From Nitrospira sp. (GTDB lineage Bacteria > Nitrospirota > Nitrospiria > Nitrospirales > Nitrospiraceae): a DNA stretch of 64,000 nucleotides. Position numbers and translations under genes: made by a program. A model generated the notes under the pieces. That model saw only the letters and a list, made by a program, of their open reading frames with translations. It ran no database searches and was not told where the DNA came from. The stretch is from positions 1 through 64,000 of the forward strand of contig VGXF01000001.1 of assembly GCA_016873435.1 (NCBI GenBank), given 5' to 3'. Below, piece by piece: positions 26,566 to 34,760 of this stretch; position 1 is the stretch's first letter; the number at the start of each line of letters is the position of its first letter.

Positions 26566-28572
26566 TCATTTATTGAGTACCCGCTCGCCATGCGCGGGGA
26601 GCTCCCCACCCGACTGAGATACGGTGAGGTCTTCGATGAGCGCGCGCAGGGGCTCGGCCACCGACCAGGCCTGTGCGAAACAGCCGCGCGGCAAGTGTGG
26701 CGAATCGGCATCGAAAGTCTCCGACACCTGTCCGAGGCCGGCTTCGTTTAGATGCTGCTCGAGCCCGCTCAACAATCCCCGCGCCTGCTGCCTAGCCTCC
26801 GGCGTACCGCCCTGCACCCGGACCCACGCCGTTATGAACACTCCCAACAGAAATGGCCAGACCGTGCCCTGATGGTAGGCCCCGTCGCGGCTGTGCACGG
26901 TGCCCTCGTAGCGAGCACAGTAGCGCGGATCGCTCGGCGCGAGCGTGCGCAAGCCGACCGGCGTAAGCAGATGTTCCTGCACAACCTCCACAACGCGCTT
27001 CGCCTGTTTTGTCTCGAGCAGCTCCCCAGGCAAGCACACGGCGTAGATTTGATTGGGCCGCAGTGAGGCATCATCGCCGCCCTCCCCGTCAACCACATCG
27101 TAGAGATAGCCGCCCGGCTCGTACCAGAACCGCGCGCGGAACGATTTGATAGCCTTGATGCGGTCTTCGTCACACCGCTTGGCAAATAGCGTATCGCCGA
27201 ATTTCTCCGCCAATTCCTTCCCGACCATTAACGCGCGCACCCAGAGGGCCTGAATCTCCACCGGCTTGCCGCAGCGCGGCGTGACCACCCAGTCGCCCAC
27301 CTTAGCGTCCATCCAGGTGAGCTGCACCGTTGGTGCGCCGCCGGTGATCAGCCCGTCTTCATCCATTCGAATGTTATAGCGTGTGCCCTGTCGGTAGCCG
27401 TCGAGAATGGCCCGCACGGCGGGCCAGACGACGTCACGCGCCGTGGCATGATCCGTTGTGGCGTCGAGATACCGGCCGACGGCATGGACAAACCAGAGCG
27501 AGGCGTCAATCGTGTTGTACTCCGGCGTCTCGCCCACATCGGGAAAGCGGTTGGGGATCATCCCCTGCGAGATATGCGCGGCAAAGGCCGTGATAATCTG
27601 CCGCGCGACGTCATAGCGCCTGGTGACGAGGCACAGGCCCGGTAGCGAGATGAATGTGTCCCGCCCCCAATCGGTGAACCAGGGATAGCCGGCGATGACG
27701 GTTTTCTGCCGGCCGCGGTCTGAGAGAAAGGCGTCGGCTGCGGTCCAGAGCGCGCGGGTTAAAGGATCGTGATCCTGCATGGTCTCGGCCCGCTGCCTGC
27801 GGCGGCGACGTTCCTCATGCATGAGGGTTTCCGGCTCGACCGCTTCAAGCAGTTCTGTCGTCAGCACGAGCCCGACCGGATGACCTGGCATCAGTTCCAT
27901 TGTGAACTCACCGGGCGACCACCAGTCTTCCTCACCGTCTAGTCCACGCTCCTGCTCGATCGGCAGTTGGACGCGGCGGTGCCAAGCAGGCGCGTGGCAA
28001 TAGGTTCCGCTGAAGAAGGCCCGGATCGCCGGCACGCCGTCATAGGGCTGCCACAGGATCGGATTGGTGCCACACACCCCCGGCCAGAGGCTTTGATTCT
28101 CGTGGTGCGTGCTGTGGTAGTCGCGACCCGACAGCATGGGACGCACCATGAGCGCGGCGGTGCAGCCGTGCGCCCCCACCAGCTGCCAGCGCACGACGAC
28201 CAGGTCGCGGCCATGCGGGCAAAAGATTTCGCGCACGATTTGTCCAGCGCCGACGTCATAGGTCCAGGTCGGCCAGGGGGCGAGCGAAAAACCGATGCAG
28301 CGCCGGTACCCGCCCGGATGGACCGCGCCGGGATAGCAATTGGTCGAGAGCGCGTGCGTCTCTTTGCCGATTAAGAACTGCTCTTCGAGATGATTGACGA
28401 GGACGACCCGGTCCACCGGCGGGTTGCGCGCGACCAATAAAAGCGCGTGGTAGCGACGGGTGTTGGGGCCGGCCACCGTTCCGGACGCAAACCCGCCTCG
28501 CCCGTTCGTCTCCAGCCATTCAAGACTCAGTGCTTGCTCAAAGTTTTGGCAGGTGCCTTGATCAAGTTTCAT
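26566..28572 (-). CDS. Glycogen debranching enzyme (archaeal/bacterial GDE type)
   Basis: This protein hydrolyses alpha-1,6 branches of glycogen. The 668 residues comprise an N-terminal beta domain (EWLETNGRGGFASGTVAGPNTRRYHALLL) and a C-terminal (alpha/alpha)6 domain. The latter contains PWFTDWGRDTFISLPGL, which carries catalytic acidic residues, plus DASLWFVHAVGRYL and GTVWPFLLG. The length matches the two-domain GDE family rather than the longer eukaryotic enzyme. It stands alone, with non-coding sequence on both sides. Confidence 0.92.
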   Translation of the reverse strand: MKLDQGTCQNFEQALSLEWLETNGRGGFASGTVAGPNTRRYHALLLVARNPPVDRVVLVNHLEEQFLIGKETHALSTNCYPGAVHPGGYRRCIGFSLAPWPTWTYDVGAGQIVREIFCPHGRDLVVVRWQLVGAHGCTAALMVRPMLSGRDYHSTHHENQSLWPGVCGTNPILWQPYDGVPAIRAFFSGTYCHAPAWHRRVQLPIEQERGLDGEEDWWSPGEFTMELMPGHPVGLVLTTELLEAVEPETLMHEERRRRRQRAETMQDHDPLTRALWTAADAFLSDRGRQKTVIAGYPWFTDWGRDTFISLPGLCLVTRRYDVARQIITAFAAHISQGMIPNRFPDVGETPEYNTIDASLWFVHAVGRYLDATTDHATARDVVWPAVRAILDGYRQGTRYNIRMDEDGLITGGAPTVQLTWMDAKVGDWVVTPRCGKPVEIQALWVRALMVGKELAEKFGDTLFAKRCDEDRIKAIKSFRARFWYEPGGYLYDVVDGEGGDDASLRPNQIYAVCLPGELLETKQAKRVVEVVQEHLLTPVGLRTLAPSDPRYCARYEGTVHSRDGAYHQGTVWPFLLGVFITAWVRVQGGTPEARQQARGLLSGLEQHLNEAGLGQVSETFDADSPHLPRGCFAQAWSVAEPLRALIEDLTVSQSGGELPAHGERVLNK

Positions 28573-28797
28573 AATACAACAGCGCTGAATGTTAAATTTT
28601 CAACGCTCAATTCAAAATTCGACATCAGGGCTATTATAGGCCCTGGACCGGCTTAAAGGGGCAGGTCACGATCGGCTGCGTTGCCTTAGGCCCCCTCTCC
28701 CCCCATCAGTTTTTGGATGACCGCTATCCCACTGGGGGGAGCATGCTGGCGGAAAACCTGTAATTGTTCAGCTTTTGTAGCGGAAAAACCCGACGGG

Positions 28798-28983
28798 TCA
28801 GTTCAGGGGGATCTCTTCCCGGTTGAGCAGATATTCGATGATTTCGATCTTGTCGCGCAGAAGGCGTTGCACTTTGGGGGACATGGGCACGACAGCGCCG
28901 ACCGGCTTACCCGCTTCCAAATCCTCGAGCGCGGGCAGCGCTCTCAAAATCGCCCTTTCATTTTCCGATCTAAAGGCAGCCAT
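28798..28983 (-). CDS. Hypothetical protein, 61 aa
   Basis: This small soluble protein, MAAFRSENERAILRALPALEDL..., is rich in charged residues and predicted helical. I do not recognise a family. A GAGAG lies about 10 nt before the ATG. Composition (LRDKIEIIEYLLNREEIPLN) looks like real coding sequence. Confidence 0.55.
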   Translation of the reverse strand: MAAFRSENERAILRALPALEDLEAGKPVGAVVPMSPKVQRLLRDKIEIIEYLLNREEIPLN

Positions 28984-29021
28984 TGATCAACTCTCGGCTA
29001 CCTTCATCATACTACGCGAAT

Positions 29022-30065
29022 TTATTGCGTGCCAGTGAGGGGGGGCAACGCTCCGAGATAGGCGAAAGACCCGATTTTCAGAAGTGGACTGTCAGCGCGA
29101 AGACGGAAATCGCCGTTGCTGGGGTTCACAAAACGAGGATCCTCGCGAAGGTCGGAGGGCGACTTGAGGTCCGGTGCCGGCACAGGCGGCGGACCCGATC
29201 GCAAATAATCGTTCTGGCTGTTGAAAAAGGCATTGTACGAGAGCGTAACGGTGCTGGCCGGCGCTACCGCCACGCCCGTGGCGTTTAATCCAACGATGTT
29301 CCCGGACGCCTCCCCGCTCGATCTGTCCAAAAAAGCCGCCCCGCCCCCGTTTTTGGCGATCGTGTTACCGACCAGCACTGCGCGCGCCTGATCCGTCACC
29401 ACTACGCCTTCAAACAGACTGCCTGTGATGACGTTACGTTCCAACCGTACGTCGGACTTCCCGCCGACCGTCACGCCATGGTCGTTGTCGTGGATCAGAT
29501 TCTCCGTCAATACTGCCTGCGAATCGGCGAACTGCACGCCCGTCGTTTCACTGCCGCCCAGCGTGCAGCGCTCGATGTGCACGCCTGCAACCTGTTGCCC
29601 GAACAGCTTACCGTTGATCACCACTTGGCGCAGCAGAATGCCTTTGCCGTTGAAGATGCCCATGGCCAAACCACCGTGCTCCTGAATGGTGAGGCCGCTG
29701 ATTTCGATGTTGGTCGCGCCGTAAGGCCACTTGCCGATGTGGAGCGAACCAACAAGGTCGCGCCCAAGAATCTGCACCTTGTCCACGCCATCGCCAACGA
29801 TGCGCACGCGATCCTTACTGTGGATGGTCACGTTTTCCGGATAGGCGCCAGCCTTAATGCGTACAATATCGCCTTTTGTCGCTGCATCGATCGCCTCCTG
29901 GATGGAGGTGTATTGTCCACTGCCGTCCAGCGCCACGACGAGCGTACGTGCACCGTCGATGACCAGCGCGGGAGCGTGGGCGAGCGGCGGCACCGACGGC
30001 TTGTCCGCGCAGGCCGTGAGCCAGAAACAGGACACCGCAATAATTACAAGTCGCACGAAGAACAT
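29022..30065 (-). CDS. Right-handed beta-helix repeat lipoprotein
   Basis: The start MFFVRLVIIAVSCFWLTAC gives a 347-residue precursor with a lipobox (LTA/C) and so a probable lipid anchor. A longer frame begins 12 codons upstream. The mature part opens with VALDGSGQYTSIQEAIDAATKGDIVRIKAGAY, the typical entry into NosD/pectin-lyase-like folds. Repeating coils follow with I/V-x-N ladders (NLIHDNDHGVTVGG, RNVITGSLFEGVVV, NTIAKNGGGAAF). Such proteins often bind or cleave polysaccharides. No catalytic residues can be assigned here. Confidence 0.82.
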   Translation of the reverse strand: MFFVRLVIIAVSCFWLTACADKPSVPPLAHAPALVIDGARTLVVALDGSGQYTSIQEAIDAATKGDIVRIKAGAYPENVTIHSKDRVRIVGDGVDKVQILGRDLVGSLHIGKWPYGATNIEISGLTIQEHGGLAMGIFNGKGILLRQVVINGKLFGQQVAGVHIERCTLGGSETTGVQFADSQAVLTENLIHDNDHGVTVGGKSDVRLERNVITGSLFEGVVVTDQARAVLVGNTIAKNGGGAAFLDRSSGEASGNIVGLNATGVAVAPASTVTLSYNAFFNSQNDYLRSGPPPVPAPDLKSPSDLREDPRFVNPSNGDFRLRADSPLLKIGSFAYLGALPPLTGTQ

Positions 30066-30187
30066 GTGAGGGTGATACAGGCGCGCGGCAAAGGAAGTCA
30101 AGCGTGGGAGACGTTATCCATTACACGTAAATCGTTATTTGCAAGGAACGATCCGCGCTCCACGCCAAATCCGTGCTATGCTGCGGC

Positions 30188-30790
30188 ATGATTCTAGTCG
30201 GACTCACCGGCGGAGTCGCCTGCGGTAAGAGCAGCGTCGCGCGCCTCTTCCAGGACTGCGGTGCGATCCTGATTGATGCGGACAGTCTCGCCCGCATGGT
30301 CGTCGAGCCAGGCAAGCCGGCCTTCAAAGCCGTCGTCACGGCTTTTGGAAAGAAAATTCTCTCCCCCGATGGCACATTAAAACGGGAGTCGCTCGGCAAG
30401 ATCGTCTTCGCCAGTCCAGCCAAGCTCAAAAAACTAAGTGCCATCGTTCATCCGCGCGTCGCCCGAGAACAGGCCAGGATGACCCGCGCGGTCGCCGAGC
30501 AGGAACCTCAAGCCGTCGTCATCTATGATGCCCCGGTCCTGATCGAAGCTGGCGCACACAAACGGATGAACAAGATTCTCGTCGTCTCAGCCGATGAACA
30601 GACCCAGATCACGCGTCTCCAGAATCGCAATCACCTCTCCAAAACGGAAGCCCTCCGCCGCATCAAGAGCCAGATGCCGCTCAAAAAGAAAATCGAGCTA
30701 GCCGACTACGTCATTAACGGTACGCTGTCCTATGAGCAGACGAAGCACGAAGTGCAGCGGATCTACGCTGAACTGAAGCGGCTCGCCTAG
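30188..30790 (+). CDS. coaE: Dephospho-CoA kinase
   Basis: CoaE phosphorylates dephospho-CoA in the last step of coenzyme A synthesis. The 200-residue protein begins MILVGLTGGVACGKSSVARLF with the P-loop at residues 7-14. It has the DADSLAR substrate segment, the HPRV motif and VIYDAPVLIEAG. The frame is open five codons further up, but the internal ATG matches the family start. Confidence 0.95.
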   Translation: MILVGLTGGVACGKSSVARLFQDCGAILIDADSLARMVVEPGKPAFKAVVTAFGKKILSPDGTLKRESLGKIVFASPAKLKKLSAIVHPRVAREQARMTRAVAEQEPQAVVIYDAPVLIEAGAHKRMNKILVVSADEQTQITRLQNRNHLSKTEALRRIKSQMPLKKKIELADYVINGTLSYEQTKHEVQRIYAELKRLA

Positions 30791-30969
30791 TCAGGATGCT
30801 GGCAAAAACTGCCGCCTTTAGTCTCGCGTCGCTCGGAACCGCACTGCACTGAATACGTACGCCGCGGGCCCTCGCTGACTGCGGCCGCGCCGGTCAGCCT
30901 TTTTGAACCTCCTACTATCTCCGTACACCTCTCTTTTTCCATATGACAGCCTGTGTTAGAGTTACTCCC

Positions 30970-31893
30970 ATGCGCCACGTCGTCATCATCGGATCGGGGC
31001 CGGCCGGCCTCACCGCCGCCATTTACGCGGCACGGGCCAACCTGTCCCCGCTCGTCATCGAGGGCCTACAAGCTGGCGGACAACTCACAACCACGACCGA
31101 AGTCGAGAACTATCCGGGCTTCTCCCACGCCATCATGGGGCCCGACCTAATGAAGGAGATGCGCGCGCAGGCAGAACGGTTCGGCGCGACGTTTTTCCAG
31201 GGCGATGTGACGAACGTGGACCTCAAGAAACAGCCGTTCACCATTACCCTCGAAGGCGAGGCGCCGATTGAGGCCGCAGCCCTCATCATCGCCACCGGGG
31301 CCTCGGCGCAATATCTCGGCCTTCCCAATGAGCGGCGGCTACTCGGGCACGGCGTTTCGGCCTGCGCTACCTGCGACGGATTTTTCTTTAAAAACAAGGC
31401 CCTGGTCGTAGTCGGCGGCGGCGACAGCGCGATGGAGGAATCCATGTTTCTGACCAAGTTCGCCTCGCGCGTCCACGTCGTGCACCGGCGGGACAAACTG
31501 CGCTCCTCCAAGATCATGCAGGACCGTGCCATGAAGAACGAAAAAATCTCCTTTGTCTGGAATTCATCTGTGGAAGATATCTTAGGCGATCAGGTCGTGA
31601 CCGGCGTGAAGCTGAAGAATCATGTGACAGGGAAAACGTCAGAACTGCCCTGCGCGGGTGTCTTCATGGCCATTGGCCACAAACCGAACACGGATCTTTT
31701 CAAGGGACAGCTCGACCTAGACGCGAAAGGCTATATCCTGACGAACAACGGCACCGCGACGAGCGTGCCGGGTGTCTTTGCCGCGGGCGACGTGCAGGAC
31801 GCGAAATACCGACAGGCTGTGACCGCCGCTGGCTCCGGCTGCATGGCGGCAATTGACGCCGAGCGATATCTTGAAAACCAAGGTTGCGCTTGA
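30970..31893 (+). CDS. trxB: Thioredoxin reductase
   Basis: TrxB transfers electrons from NADPH via FAD to thioredoxin. The 307-residue protein starts [22 protein letters not shown] (FAD site). It has the redox pair C132-A-T-C135 followed by DG, the NADPH motif [11 protein letters not shown] and the C-terminal [23 protein letters not shown]. Nine upstream codons are open but not conserved in type. It is 62 nt ahead of thiI. Confidence 0.96.
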   Translation: MRHVVIIGSGPAGLTAAIYAARANLSPLVIEGLQAGGQLTTTTEVENYPGFSHAIMGPDLMKEMRAQAERFGATFFQGDVTNVDLKKQPFTITLEGEAPIEAAALIIATGASAQYLGLPNERRLLGHGVSACATCDGFFFKNKALVVVGGGDSAMEESMFLTKFASRVHVVHRRDKLRSSKIMQDRAMKNEKISFVWNSSVEDILGDQVVTGVKLKNHVTGKTSELPCAGVFMAIGHKPNTDLFKGQLDLDAKGYILTNNGTATSVPGVFAAGDVQDAKYRQAVTAAGSGCMAAIDAERYLENQGCA

Positions 31894-31955
31894 GGCTACG
31901 GTTACGCGACCACGCACCTCTCCCACCTCAACCTGAGCCTTCACCTGCGAAGCCC

Positions 31956-33134
31956 ATGCGCTGCGTTCTCGTCCATTATCACGAATTGGCCCTCAAAGGC
32001 CGCAACCGCCCCTTCTTCGTGGGCAAGCTCGTCCGGCACATCCGCACGGTGCTTAAGGGTCTCGGTGTCGTCAGGACAGAGCCGTTGCAGGGCCGGATTC
32101 GCATTGTTCTCAAGGACGACGCGCTCTGGGAGCCCATTAAAGAACGCTTGGCGCGCGTATTCGGCATCGCCAACTTTTCGCTCAACCACGGGACGCCGCT
32201 CGACCTGACGCATCCTGACTTGGACGAATTGAAAAAACTCGCGGGGCAGGCCGTGCAAGGCTTGCCCTTCTCCACCTTCCGCATATCTACTAAACGCGCG
32301 GACAAGCGGTTTCGGCTCACTTCAATGGATGTCGAGCGGGCCATCGGCGCGCATGTCTGCGCCCTCACCGGCAAGAAGGTCAATCTGTCCGAGCCGGACC
32401 TGAGCATTCACATCGAAATGCTGGCGCGGCAGACCTATCTCTCGGTACAAAAGGAACAGGGCTCCGGTGGCATGCCGACCGGCGTGAGCGGCAAGGTGGC
32501 CTGTTTGATTTCAGGCGGCATTGATTCGCCCGTGGCCGCCCATCGCATGCTGCATCGCGGCTGCAAAGCCACCTTCGTCCATTTTCACGGCCGGCCCTTC
32601 GTCAGCCGGGCATCGGAGGAAAAGGTTCGTGAGATTGTCCAGGTTCTTACCCGCTATCAATTGTACTCACGGCTCTATCTTGTACCCTTCGGCGAAATTC
32701 AACAGCAGATCGTGGCCACTGCGCCGGCGCCGCTGCGCGTCGTGCTCTACCGCCGCCTGATGATCCGCATCGCCCAGGAATTTGCTCAGCGCGATAAGTG
32801 CTGGGCGCTCGTCACCGGCGATAGCCTCGGCCAAGTGGCCTCGCAGACGCCGGAGAATCTCAGCGTTGTGGAAGAGGCCGCCCAGTTGCCGATTTTGCGT
32901 CCACTGATCGGCATGGACAAGAGCGAAATCACCGACCAGGCGCAGCGCATCGGCACCTTCGACATTTCCATTGAGCCGGATCAAGACTGCTGCCGGCTGT
33001 TCGTCCCGCCGCATCCCAGCACCCGGTCGAGCCTCGTCTATGTCCGCAAGGCCGAACGCGGGTTCGATCTTGATGCGCTCGTTAAACAGGGCCTCGACAA
33101 GACCGAGCTCGCCGAATTCTCTTTTCCCGAGTAA
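31956..33134 (+). CDS. thiI: tRNA 4-thiouridylation enzyme ThiI
   Basis: ThiI adenylates uridine 8 of tRNA before sulfur insertion and can feed thiazole synthesis. The 392-residue protein has an N-terminal ferredoxin-like and THUMP region (about 60-165) and the PP-loop SGGIDSPVAAHRM. It ends with the short form of the protein. The rhodanese domain seen in E. coli is missing, so the final sulfur carrier must be another protein or the DQDCCRLF cysteines. The start is the internal ATG beginning MRCVLVHYHELALKGRNR. Confidence 0.92.
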   Translation: MRCVLVHYHELALKGRNRPFFVGKLVRHIRTVLKGLGVVRTEPLQGRIRIVLKDDALWEPIKERLARVFGIANFSLNHGTPLDLTHPDLDELKKLAGQAVQGLPFSTFRISTKRADKRFRLTSMDVERAIGAHVCALTGKKVNLSEPDLSIHIEMLARQTYLSVQKEQGSGGMPTGVSGKVACLISGGIDSPVAAHRMLHRGCKATFVHFHGRPFVSRASEEKVREIVQVLTRYQLYSRLYLVPFGEIQQQIVATAPAPLRVVLYRRLMIRIAQEFAQRDKCWALVTGDSLGQVASQTPENLSVVEEAAQLPILRPLIGMDKSEITDQAQRIGTFDISIEPDQDCCRLFVPPHPSTRSSLVYVRKAERGFDLDALVKQGLDKTELAEFSFPE

Positions 33135-33262
33135 ACTGAGTTTCCAAGCGGGTTCCCTTCACAATGTTGCTCCAACTCCACACTCATAACAACGATTCGA
33201 TGGCCACTCGTCATTCGCGCACCTGAAGTTCCTGTGCTAGAATCCCGCGCACAGGAGGCCCC

Positions 33263-33655
33263 ATGCACACTCAGACTGCTCATGCCGCGTTCGCAGTGAC
33301 CACCCTCCTGCTCATGACAATGATCGGGACCCCCGAATCCGCGCAGGCCTCCCCAACCCCTCCGCCCATGTCCGATTCCACGGCGACCACCGAATTGAAC
33401 TGTAGTTTCGGCATGGGAAAGGGCGAGGCAGGGCAAAACTGTCAGGTGCCCATCCCACCCGGCTGTGCCGTGGCCCACTTGCCCGGCACGACCAAGCCCT
33501 GGACGAACATTTCGAAAGGCGGGAATACGATTTGCAAGTTTGACGATAAGGCGACGAACTGGAAGACCCGCATCATCGGCACCTGCGGCAAATGCAAGAC
33601 CGATCATTGTTCGGTGCAGTTCATCGTGAAGTTTGATTGTTCTCAAAGAAAATAG
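33263..33655 (+). CDS. Cys-rich secreted hypothetical protein
   Basis: The 130-residue precursor has a signal peptide ending around ESAQA and a strong ribosome-binding site (AGGAGG, 5 nt before the ATG). The mature part contains eight cysteines, including a CGKCKTDHC cluster, suggesting disulfides or metal binding in the periplasm. No family is recognised. Its stop lies 2 nt before the chosen queG start, so the two are probably co-transcribed. Confidence 0.75.
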   Translation: MHTQTAHAAFAVTTLLLMTMIGTPESAQASPTPPPMSDSTATTELNCSFGMGKGEAGQNCQVPIPPGCAVAHLPGTTKPWTNISKGGNTICKFDDKATNWKTRIIGTCGKCKTDHCSVQFIVKFDCSQRK

Positions 33656-33657
33656 CC

Positions 33658-34608
33658 GTGTCACTTGCTGACGCAATCAAGCAGGAGGCCCATGCGCTCG
33701 GCTTCGATGCCGTCGGGATCGCCCGCGTCGACGCCCTACCCGCTACGCTCTCCTCCCGCCTAACCGACTGGCTGGGCCGCGGCTATCACGGCGCGATGCA
33801 GTGGATGGAGAAGACGCCCGCCCGCCGGGCTGATCCCCGCGACGTGCTCCCTGGCTGTCGCTCGCTGATCGCCCTCGGCATGAACTACTACACCGGCCAT
33901 CAAGCGGACGAACGGCCCGGACACGGCCGTATCGCGCGCTATGCCTGGGGACAGGACTACCACGCGGTGTTGCGCGATCGGCTCGAACAACTGGAGGCAC
34001 GGATCACGGCTTTGGCGCCGGAGGCCGCCACTCGCTTGTATGTGGATACCGGTCCCGTAATGGAAAAAGCCTGGGCGCAACAGGCCGGCCTCGGCTGGAT
34101 TGGCAAACATTCCAATCTGGTTTCCACCCGTTACGGCTCCTGGCTCGTGCTGGGTGAAGTGCTGACAACCCTGGACTTGGATGCTGACGAACCGGCGACC
34201 GATCTCTGCGGCACCTGCACGCTCTGCCTCAAGGCCTGTCCGACCGGCGCCATCACGGAACCGTATCTCGTTGACGCGCGCCGTTGCATTTCCTACCTGA
34301 CGATCGAACTACACAAACCCGGCGATGAAATTCCGTCCGACCTGGCATCCAAGCTCGGCAATCGCATCTTCGGCTGCGACGATTGTCTTGATATCTGTCC
34401 GTACAACGTTCACGCGACGCCCACGGACGAGCCGGCCTTCCAGCCTACACCGGGGACGCTGGCGCCACGCTTGGAGCGGCTGGCTACGATGAAGAAAGAT
34501 GAATTTTCAACGACTTTCCGTTTAAGCCCAATCTCACGATCCAAGCACGCCGGGTTTCTTCGGAATATCCGGCTGGCCATCAAAAACACGTCCGTCCGCA
34601 CAACCTGA
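33658..34608 (+). CDS. queG: Epoxyqueuosine reductase
   Basis: QueG performs the last step of queuosine synthesis in tRNA, using cobalamin and two 4Fe-4S clusters. The protein of about 316 residues has the N-terminal cobalamin-binding part (GFDAVGIARVDALP, GYHGAMQWME). It carries the two ferredoxin-type clusters CGTCTLCLKACPTGA and FGCDDCLDICPYN. I choose the GTG start just after the preceding stop; a TTG 21 nt upstream, inside the previous gene, is the alternative. Confidence 0.93.
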   Translation: MSLADAIKQEAHALGFDAVGIARVDALPATLSSRLTDWLGRGYHGAMQWMEKTPARRADPRDVLPGCRSLIALGMNYYTGHQADERPGHGRIARYAWGQDYHAVLRDRLEQLEARITALAPEAATRLYVDTGPVMEKAWAQQAGLGWIGKHSNLVSTRYGSWLVLGEVLTTLDLDADEPATDLCGTCTLCLKACPTGAITEPYLVDARRCISYLTIELHKPGDEIPSDLASKLGNRIFGCDDCLDICPYNVHATPTDEPAFQPTPGTLAPRLERLATMKKDEFSTTFRLSPISRSKHAGFLRNIRLAIKNTSVRTT

Positions 34609-34760
34609 CCCCCCGCGCCCCCCCTTGTACTCAGTTTTTTCCGGGAGTACGTTTCCGTCCATCACTTTTCGTCTACGGCAAACCTAGCGATCCGATCAGC
34701 CAGCTCAGCAAGAGCACCGCGTTTCGCATGCAACTGCCGCTCGCCGCTTTGTGACCGCTC

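Noticed and set aside
28610-28645. CAGGGC/GCCCTG inverted repeat as a terminator
   Set aside because: The stem is only 6 bp with an 8-nt loop and no T-run on either side.
28660-28797. Possible second transposase remnant
   Set aside because: A minus-strand stretch reads FRQHAPPSGIAVIQKLMGGEGA and looks faintly protein-like, but I cannot assign it to a transposase family; it is short and lacks motifs.
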